DNA from: Datura wrightii | Lineage: Eukaryota > Streptophyta > Magnoliopsida > Solanales > Solanaceae | Length of the DNA stretch: 64,000 nucleotides | Direction of reading: 5' to 3' | Assembly (NCBI GenBank): GCA_035772735.1 | Contig: JASDFA010000007.1 | Location: 79,123,501 to 79,187,500, forward strand | Part shown: piece by piece, positions 56,505 to 64,000 of the stretch | Layout of the letters: each line of letters opens with the position of its first letter | Numbering within the stretch: position 1 is the stretch's first letter | Position numbers and translations under genes: made by a program | The notes under the pieces: generated by a model | What the model saw: the letters and a program-made list of their open reading frames with translations, nothing else | Told to the model about the DNA's origin: nothing | The model's database searches: none

Positions 56505-57952
56505 TGTTCGGTGCTATTTCGATTGGTATTATATATTATAAACCGACACGCAAGTGCACGTGGTCAAACACGTAATAAAGTGGCTAAGTAAGCCAAGTAT
56601 CGATCCAAGGAGGCTCAGGTTATGTAAAATTCGCCTAAGTATACTATATTCTTATCTTACTTCTAACTATGCTAACAACAACGTAACCAACAGTTAATTG
56701 AGTTTTTGTTTATAAAATATATACTAAAACTATTAACAATTATTTACTGTGAATTTAAACTATGGATATGAGCATGCCAAGGTTAAGAACAAGTAATGAA
56801 TTCGATTGTAATAATAATTCGGTTAATCTCTTCTTCATGTTGCTAGCCAAGAACAGTAGCCTAGAAATTAAAACTCTCGTATTTAATTTCACTTAAGAAT
56901 CATAAACCATTCGTCTACATTTCTGTGATCAAATGCAATTTACGACCTAGCAATACAATTCCGGTTCCTAAATTGACTAATACGGCTTTCAAGTATATTT
57001 CTATCACGAAAGCACATCAAAACCCAATTTTCCCAAATCAAGTTAAGAACAATACCCTATTAATTCACAACTTTCCAATTTCTTGCTCTCTCGAGTGAAA
57101 TTGGACTTTTTAGATGTACATTAATGTCGGCCAAGCACTAATGCAGTAAGAACAAGAATTAATAGAACAACATGAAACAAGAAGAAGAAAACCATATCAT
57201 TTACAATCAAAATTCACTACACATGTTCAAAACCTTAGCAAGGAAGAGAATTAGCCACTCATTTGTGGATTGATCATCCTAAAACAAGTGTAAATCATAC
57301 GTACAATTGATAGAAAGAAGAAAAGAAGAGAAGAAATCCCTTAGCTTTTTCGTTCCTCAACTGCTCCTAACCCACGTCCTTGCTCCACCAAGTCTGAACT
57401 AAAACTGAACTAATTAAAATAAACCTAAGTGTGCTATTTATACTAGTGGGAAATTTTTCCCGGAATAACAAGCAACGTGTCACGGAGGCCAACGCGGAGC
57501 CTTGCCTCTGTGACACGGCGTGGACGCGGACCCTCACTGGAAATCCAGGGTCCGGTAAATTAGCCTCAACATGGCACGGAGGCCAACGCGGAGGCCTATC
57601 TCCGTGCCACGGAGCTGTCGCGAGGCTTCACTGGAATTTGTGCATTAATTCCCTCTCCAGGCAGTGTGCCTCCGCGATGGTAGCGTGGCACGGCGCCATC
57701 GCGGAGCCCTTATATTCTGCACATTCCAATGTCGTCTCCATGCTCGCATCCTAGTCCAACTCCGATATTTTTCCAACATGCATTTTTGCTCCTAAAAATC
57801 ATATTTACCTGCAAAACAAATGCTAATCATGTTGGTTAGTATAAATTCACATTTTATTACCAAGTACATGAGAATATATTCATATTGCACACAAACAAGG
57901 CGAAAATAATACGTTTGAGTATCACTTGGGCATATAAATCTGCCCAAGATCA
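56505..57952 (-). repeat. 3' LTR of element I
   Basis: RC begins TGATCTTGGGCAG (57952) and ends CCGAACA (56505), 1448 bp. The GC hairpin region lies at 57478-57700. RC TATA box (ctatttatac) at 57433-57442. Confidence 0.92.
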
Positions 57953-57990
57953 CTTACCCCACACTTAAATCCTTGTTCGTCCTCGAACAA
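57953..57990 (-). other. Pre-LTR hairpin and polypurine tract of element I
   Basis: TTGTTCG/CGAACAA stem at 57973-57979 and 57984-57990 with an AGGA loop (minus strand). CTTACCCCACACTTAA (plus-strand reading) from 57953 is the tract. Confidence 0.85.
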
Positions 57991-59763
57991 CACATACACA
58001 ACTCATGCAAATTACATCCCAACCTTCGTCACTATGGTGCGACAATTTACGCTACGGTCATACCGATTATTCAATTTTTTTGCAAATCATCACGAAAACA
58101 TGCTTGGTCTTACAATACAATGACCTTTAATACATCAAGACTTCCTAGACTTTAAGAATTGATTCTTGATATCGGCAAACTCATGCAAATCAACTAATCA
58201 AGAAATCCGACACGAAAATCAATCTTTCATCAAGCATGTGCCCTCACAACTCAATAGAATATTCCCCTTTTTGTTCATGCAACACAAAAACATGCAAGTA
58301 GGGGCATATAAAAATTAATTTCACTCTCTCTCCCAAAAGAATTCACATGCATCATGTCATGACCCATAGGCTTGCCCTTAGTGTATTACTCCACTAATAT
58401 AAAGAAATGCAATATAGGATCACGTAGGACTTTAATGGGTTGTAACGGGGCTATGGATCTAGTATATATATTGGATTAGCCAATAATAGTCGCTAGCATC
58501 CTTAAGCGCCTTTTCAACTCATTCCCATCGACTCATGGACACTGTTCCTCTCTTTCCTCTTTTTCTCCCATTCATGCTGGTTTCCTTTCGTACAGCCCAT
58601 TTCATCAAACACACTTGACACAAAACAAAGGGTTTTCATGTACCCTCACTATCATTTAATTATAACAAGTGCCTCTTCAACATCATTTTTTTCTTTCCTC
58701 ACTCTGCTTTTCTTTTTTTTTCTTTCATTCCTTACTCCTTGACACCTTGGGAAAATTTTCTTTTCTTCGTAAGCGCTTAAGAGTTTTGTATAGACTTTTA
58801 CAGCAAATGAAAAGAAAGAATGAAGCTTGGTTTATACAATTTTGGACAAAAGAAAGAAATCGGCTAAAGGCTCAACGGGCTAACTAGGGTATACGACATA
58901 TAGAAAGGTAGAATTCGACAAGAAAAAAATGGAAACTCTCGGTTAAAACAAAGAAATGCCTACATCCTTTCCAACACTACACTTCCTTCATTTCGTTTTG
59001 TATACACACCAGGCAAGTTCTAGACAATTCACAATGGCATGGAATACCAAAACCTCACTTCACACTTCATGCACATGCTCGAATCAAGCTGCATTCACAG
59101 ACTCTCTAATTAGCCAATCACATGAATTCAAGATTAAGCATCAATCATACTGAATCAAATTCTACAGCCTAGGTAACTCAACATATTTACAAAATTGCAT
59201 GCTTTCAAACGAATCATTTTCACATTTTGAACATCATTTACAACACGCAACGAAATTTTTGCAACCATAAAGCAACTACAGTTCATTGATGCAATCCACC
59301 AAAGAAAAAATTAAAAACAAATTAAAATCCTACTCCTACCGACTACATTTCCCTTAAGAGGGTCGTCATCCATCCATCATAGGGAACGGTCACTAACTAT
59401 GACATCGGTTCAATGGGACTATTCTCGGTAAAAGAACCGAAAACAAACTCCGAGAAACCCAAAAAAAATTAAAACCAAAAATTTTTGCAACACATCGATC
59501 ATTTCGATAGAAAGAAAATATTTACAAGTGTAAAATATTCTCGAAAAATTTTTGAAAAATACCGATCATCTCGATAGAAAAAAAAAATTTTACAAAATAT
59601 TTACACTGGCAACCATAACTTTTCATACCACACATCATTAACTACACAAACAAATATATACACATAAACCCCAAATCAGTTCATAAAAGGGAAAGTACAA
59701 ACATACATACAAACCAAGGAAAAATATATCGCAAATTAGAGCCCAAGTCCCAGCACCTAGCTA
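57991..59763 (-). other. Conserved non-coding 3' region of element I
   Basis: Mirror of A 11271-13047. The best-kept block lies at 58325-58380. No credible ORF on either strand. Confidence 0.6.
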
Positions 59764-59804
59764 CTCCCCACCCCACACTTAAATCGAACACTGTCCCCAG
59801 TGTT
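59764..59804 (-). other. Hairpin plus internal polypurine-like tract after ORF2 (I)
   Basis: Minus strand AACACTG-GGGA-CAGTGTT (59804-59787), then a tract matching TTTAAGTGTGGGGTGGGGAG (59783-59764). Confidence 0.7.
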
Positions 59805-59848
59805 CACAAAAATTACAAAACACAATTTCGGGTGGTGGAACTCCCTGT

Positions 59849-61068
59849 TCAGTCGAAATATTCGACTTCTTCATCTGGTGCTGCTGCCTCGTCGCCCATA
59901 TCTAAGTCAGCTCCATCGTCATCATCAGACTCCACATCGGAGTCCTCACGACGTGTCTCCTCATCAGTAGGGACATCGTCATCAGTCGGCTCCACGAAGG
60001 CTGGTCCCACTCAGCATAAGGCTCTGGCATTCTCGCCAAATGGGTAATCCAGCTCCAGCTGCCATAATTCTTCCTCGGTGGCTGGTCTCCCACCAATCTG
60101 TAGCTGAAGCATCTGCAAGCCGAACATACGTGCCATGTACTGATCGTCACGAGCATGTCACTCGGCCAAAGTCAGCACTGGCCCATGTGTGGTGTCGGGG
60201 GCCTTAGTTTTTGTCACATCGAGGGCCCTCCGCTCCAACTGCGGAATATAGTCCAAAGCCTCTTCCTCGATGTCGAGGCCTTGGAGGAAGGTGGTGATGA
60301 GTCCGCTAAACCCGTATCTGTGGCCCTGGTGCAGTCTGGCTCTCTTCATGGCGGATATAATTACCGCCCCAACATTAATCTCAAGCCCTTTCATAAGGGC
60401 ATACACCAAGCAGACACGGTCCCGGGTTACATCCGTCATATGAACTCCCGGGATCAAGCACGAACATACAATCTTCAGCCATATTCTGGCCTCCCTGTTC
60501 ATCTGTGAATAAGGCAGAGTTTGGTGGTAACCCCTCTCCTTATGTCTACTCCATCGGGCTGTGGATCGAGCCCCACACAATGTACGTCTGATGTCGGCAT
60601 ACGGTGGGGTGATGTTTAGCTGGCGGAGAACGTGAGCGTCTGTGTCCCGCGCTCCAACGATGGCATTAAATTGGTGGGGTTCCAGAGTGACAATCTGCCC
60701 TCTGATTTTTATTATGTGGCTTCTGATGGCCGGGTTCCAATTTGCGTAGAACTCTCGGACCAAATGAAGGTTGCACTCCTTGGGCTCCTGAAAGATAAAG
60801 CTGAGCCCAGCTGCCTCAATTCTCTGCACAATACGTGGGAACTCCTGTGAAGTGGTTCCCGTGCAATATGTTCCTCGGGGAAGTACTTGTTTTCTTTGTG
60901 TTTCGCGTACCACTTCTTCCCTTCATCGGTTACCCATCTTGTTCCATATTGGCGGTGTTGGCCGCACGGAACAGCTGGTGCAGCTGGGACTGCGGTGCCC
61001 AACCTCAATCTTTTCCGTCCGGTGCCTGAGGTAGAAGCACCCTTGCCCTTGTCCTGTCGACTTGCCAT
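59849..61068 (-). pseudogene. ORF2 of element I (frame-shifted, with stops)
   Basis: Homologous over its whole length to A's ORF2, from ATG 61068 with the basic start to the acidic tail and stop at 59849. The frame shifts near 60850; there is a TGA for an arginine codon near 60158 and another disruption near 60015. One stretch (60913-60158) remains open for 251 codons. Inactive as read, but the splice acceptor and leader intron before it (61074-61774) are intact. Confidence 0.85.
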
Positions 61069-61073
61069 TGTAC

Positions 61074-61774
61074 CTGTCAATATACATAAACAGCACAACG
61101 TTAAGCTAAATACAAGTTAACTTAGGCTAAGGTCGGGTTAAACTAAGTTTACCCCACACTTAGTCCTTAACTATATTTGCAATACTTCGGCAAGGATTAC
61201 TCTATTTACACCAAAGACAACGACTATACAATTTATGCTTAGTGCGTTCACGAAAATTTCGACAGCATAGCGCTTAGCGTACTACTCAGACTTCATACAG
61301 CTAATTCCAATCCTACTATCGCTAACAATTCAACCATCGCACAAGCAATAAAAACAAAAACTAAAAACAACGATAAAAACATTCTATATACAAACGAATC
61401 CAATTAATCAAACCAATTTACACAATTTTCGCATTTTCCCCAACAATTCGAGAATTCGTCTTCCCACAACATTCACACAATATTTACCTCTACTTATCTC
61501 AATTTACAACCACACCCCGGCATCGAATTCATCAAATTATCAAGTTGCCCAAGTCAAATTCAACAACCCAAGCCCTAGAATACAATTGTACAATCAAATT
61601 TGAATTATTCACATAATCGACAAGTTCAAACGCTAATTACAACAATCCGAACATAATCAATCACAAAATAATTCAACATCATGTTTAATTGCTACTTGGG
61701 GTGATATATTTCACCTCACATGCTCAAATTCGGCTAAAATTGCCAAAAACTTGAGAGAAACGATGAAAACATAC
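61074..61774 (-). other. Candidate 5' leader intron of ORF2 (I)
   Basis: Minus strand: donor AAAAG|GTATGT (61775/61774), acceptor TTGACAG|GTACA (61074/61073), five bases before the ATG. Same contexts as in A. A TAAGTGTGGGGT tract lies inside near 61150. Confidence 0.65.
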
Positions 61775-61959
61775 CTTTTAGTTGAAGAACCGAAGAAATT
61801 TGACGTTTTCCTTGCCTATTAGCGTGGCACGTTGGTTGGGGAGGTGGAATTGGGTGTTTTGGTCGCGGAGGAGGAGAGAAATGGGGAAAAATTGGGCAAA
61901 ATCGGGGTTAATTTAAAGAAAAATACGCGGGTCACCCGGCAACCCGGTGTGACCCGGCA

Positions 61960-62120
61960 CTGAATAAAGGGCAACGTGTCACGGAGGGTAACGCGGAGCC
62001 TCTCCTCCGTGACACGGAGCCAACGCGTTGGCTCTCTGGAAATTTTTAAAAATCTGATTTTTCCTTCAACGTGTCACGGAGGGTAACGCGGAGCCACTCC
62101 TCCGTGACACGGAGCCAACG
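61960..62120 (-). promoter_or_regulatory. Putative internal promoter hairpins of ORF2 (I)
   Basis: Two CGTGTCACGGAGG/CCTCCGTGACACG hairpins (61975-61987 with 62004-62016; 62070-62082 with 62099-62111), both 13-bp perfect stems. A TATA-like ttaatttaaag (RC) lies near 61910. Same place and spacing as in A. Confidence 0.6.
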
Positions 62121-62382
62121 CCCCAGTGCACTGTTTCTTCAATAAAAATTATTTTCATACCTTGCCTTATTTTTCCCGCTTCCATGCATATTTTTCTCCG
62201 GTTGACCTGAAAATCACTTCACTAAACGAAATTGGTTAGATTAATAGATTTTCCTAACTACCATGAAAAAATACTAACTAAAACGAAAAATTTGTACGAA
62301 ATCAAGAAAAAGAAAAATAAAATAAAAATAAAAATTAATTACACTCTACTAAAAGAAGAAAAAAATAGAATATTTTTCTTTT

Positions 62383-62400
62383 CACGGGTTGCCTCCCGTG
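62383..62400 (-). other. Conserved hairpin after gag-protease (I)
   Basis: Reads CACGGGAGGCAACCCGTG on the minus strand, identical to A and B. Confidence 0.7.
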
Positions 62401-62440
62401 CAGCGCCTGGTTTACCGTTGCGGCTCGACGTCCATTATGC

Positions 62441-64000
62441 TCAATTATCTACTAGGGTGAGGGACAATTTTTCACAATCCTTGTCCTCCCCCCAGTAGTG
62501 CTTACCCTCATCTGGTGGCCTTCCTGTTAACTCTCGGGAATCATTCATTATATTAGCATTCCTCTGATCAGTCACATTGATCACCGAGAGTTCCTCATTT
62601 ACAATCGGGAGTTTGGGTGCTTTGTACACGTCAAACACTTCTATTTTTTCATGTGCCCGCATTGTAAGTTGACCCGCAGCTACATCAATTAATGCTTTTC
62701 CGGTTGCCAAAAAGGGTCGTCCCAAAATAAATGGGACTTCAGCATCTGGTTCAAAGTCCAGAACAATAAAATCAACCGGAAAAATGAGGGAACCCACTTG
62801 CACTAACACATCCTCAACAATACCATCCGGTTTAGCTAAGGACCTGTCCGCTAGCTGCAAGATTACCGTTGTAGGTCTAGGACTCCCTAGACCTAACTTT
62901 CTGAATACCGAAGATGGCATCAGATTTATACTTGCCCCCAAGTCGCATAATCCACGAGCTCGGATACTTTGCCCAATAGTCAGCTGGATAGTAAAACTTC
63001 CAGGGTCTTTCAGTTTTGTGGGCAGTCTATTCTGAATCCGGGAAGTGCATTCCTCCGTTAAAGCCACCGTGGCATACTCAGTCAAACGACTTTTGTTAGC
63101 CACGATATCTTTAATATATTTTGCATACTTTGGCACTCCCTGCAAGACATCAACAAGAGGTAAGTTAACATGTACCTGTTTAAGCACCTCCATAAATTTC
63201 TTGAAACACGCCTCCTCCTTGTGTTTCTTAAGTCGTTGAGGGAACGGGGGTGGAGGCCTTTCTGATTCTGCTTCTTTAGTCTTCCCCCTATCAGAACTTT
63301 GTTCCTCCTCAACATCTGTTGCTCCTGACTTTTGAGGCGGTCTTTCCGGTTCCACCTCCTTCAACTGTAAGCCACTCCTCGTGGTCACCGCATTTACCTG
63401 CTTCGGATTAGGATCCGTATCGCTAGGTAGTCCTCCTCTGGTCTTGTATTTTGGGCACTAGCAAATTGCCCAAACTGATATTCAAGAGCCTTGGTCGCCA
63501 ATTGATTGTTCTTCACTTCGGCTGCCAATTTAACATAGTCAGCCTGCAATTGTGCCTGATTAGCGATCATGGTTTTGAACATCTCCTCAATAGTCGGTGA
63601 TGGTGGTGGAGGAGGGGCATTGTGATTTCTGAATTGAGCTTGATAGTTTTGTTGCCCTCCTTGATTTCTCTGCATACCCTGACCAAAACTTTGGCCTTGT
63701 TGGTTGTTGCTACCCCACGAAAAATTCGGATGGTTCCTCCAATTTGAGTTGTAGCCACTACCAAACTGCTGCTGATTTCTCTGTGCATTGCCCATAAAGT
63801 TAACAGAATCAGGATTTCCACCACAGCATTCAGCTGAATGCTCACTACTACCACACACTTCACATGACATCTGCTGGACTGCATTGACCGAAGCTGAAGG
63901 CTGGTTCATGTTCATATTGCTGAAGTGATTATTTAACTGATTTTGCAAGGCAGCTATCTGTGCAGCGATAGCTGTAAATCCATCCACTTCAAGCACTCCC
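62441..64000 (-). pseudogene. gag-protease ORF of element I (partial, one frameshift)
   Basis: C-terminal two-thirds of the gag-protease; the Gag N-terminal domain lies beyond the window. The zinc knuckle CEVCGSSEHSAECC is near 63860 and the protease motifs DLGAS (near 62940) and ILGRPF (near 62725) are intact. One missing C in a run near 63436 (ACCAG against ACCCAG in A) shifts the frame, splitting it into 63996-63394 and 63388-62441. Otherwise nearly identical in protein to A. Confidence 0.85.

Larger units (their letters stand above)
56505..64000 (-). mobile_element. Element I: A-type non-autonomous element, minus strand, runs off the window
   Basis: 3' LTR at 56505-57952, then hairpin and polypurine tract, 3' non-coding region, ORF2, leader intron, GC-hairpin block, post-gag hairpin and gag-protease, whose start lies beyond 64000. 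The layout is the same as in A, including the complete promoter/intron block that B lost. No pol is present. Confidence 0.9.

Overview
This window is plant nuclear DNA made almost entirely of nested LTR retrotransposons. I see no host gene, tRNA, rRNA or CRISPR array. Two Ty3/gypsy lineages alternate. One is Athila-like: LTRs of about 1.4-1.5 kb starting TGATC, a primer-binding site complementary to tRNA-Asp, and a Gag-protease of Athila type. The other is a Del/Tekay-like chromovirus group: LTRs of about 2.1-2.6 kb, a tRNA-iMet-type primer site, and decayed gag-pol with a chromodomain-like tail. The abundant Athila-type second ORF resembles the 'putative plant transposon protein' domain that I recall as expanded in Solanaceae, so an asterid/solanaceous genome is my guess, with low certainty. 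Element names A-L are mine.

Left nest (1-27332). Chromovirus E begins outside the window; its 5' LTR is seen at 16929-18006 and 26048-26613. D (minus strand, 14765-16928) sits inside that LTR. C, a divergent Athila-like element (1-3248 internal, 3' LTR 3249-4563 and 14547-14764), sits inside D. A solo LTR (454-1874, duplication GATGG) and the complete element A (4564-14541, duplication TTGCT) sit inside C. Element B (18007-26047, duplication TTATG) is inserted separately in the E LTR.

Middle (27333-51000). E's gag is split by F (minus strand, 27333-44008), a gag-only chromovirus derivative. F's 5' LTR is in turn split by chromovirus E2 (33010-42216, duplication TGTGA). E resumes at 44009 with decayed pol and ends in a 3' LTR at 48370-51000.

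Right nest (51001-64000). G (51001-52474) is an old minus-strand fragment of an Athila-like ORF2. H (52475-56041) is a chromovirus LTR holding the solo LTR L (53213-54685). Then come fragments K (56042-56413) and J (56414-56504), and element I (56505 to the window edge, minus strand), a close relative of A.

The most interesting system is the A/B/I family. These elements have no reverse transcriptase, RNase H or integrase. They keep gag-protease and a second ORF (intact in A: 406 codons, basic N-terminus, very acidic C-terminus). In A and I this ORF has what looks like its own promoter, built from the same GC-rich hairpins as the LTR promoter, plus a 5' leader intron with conserved splice sites. 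A hairpin followed by a polypurine tract is duplicated: once before the 3' LTR and once just after ORF2. Stem sequences differ between families while pairing is kept. About 1.8 kb of 3' non-coding sequence is also conserved. Together these suggest a non-autonomous lineage mobilised in trans, with conserved RNA or DNA structures that deserve testing.
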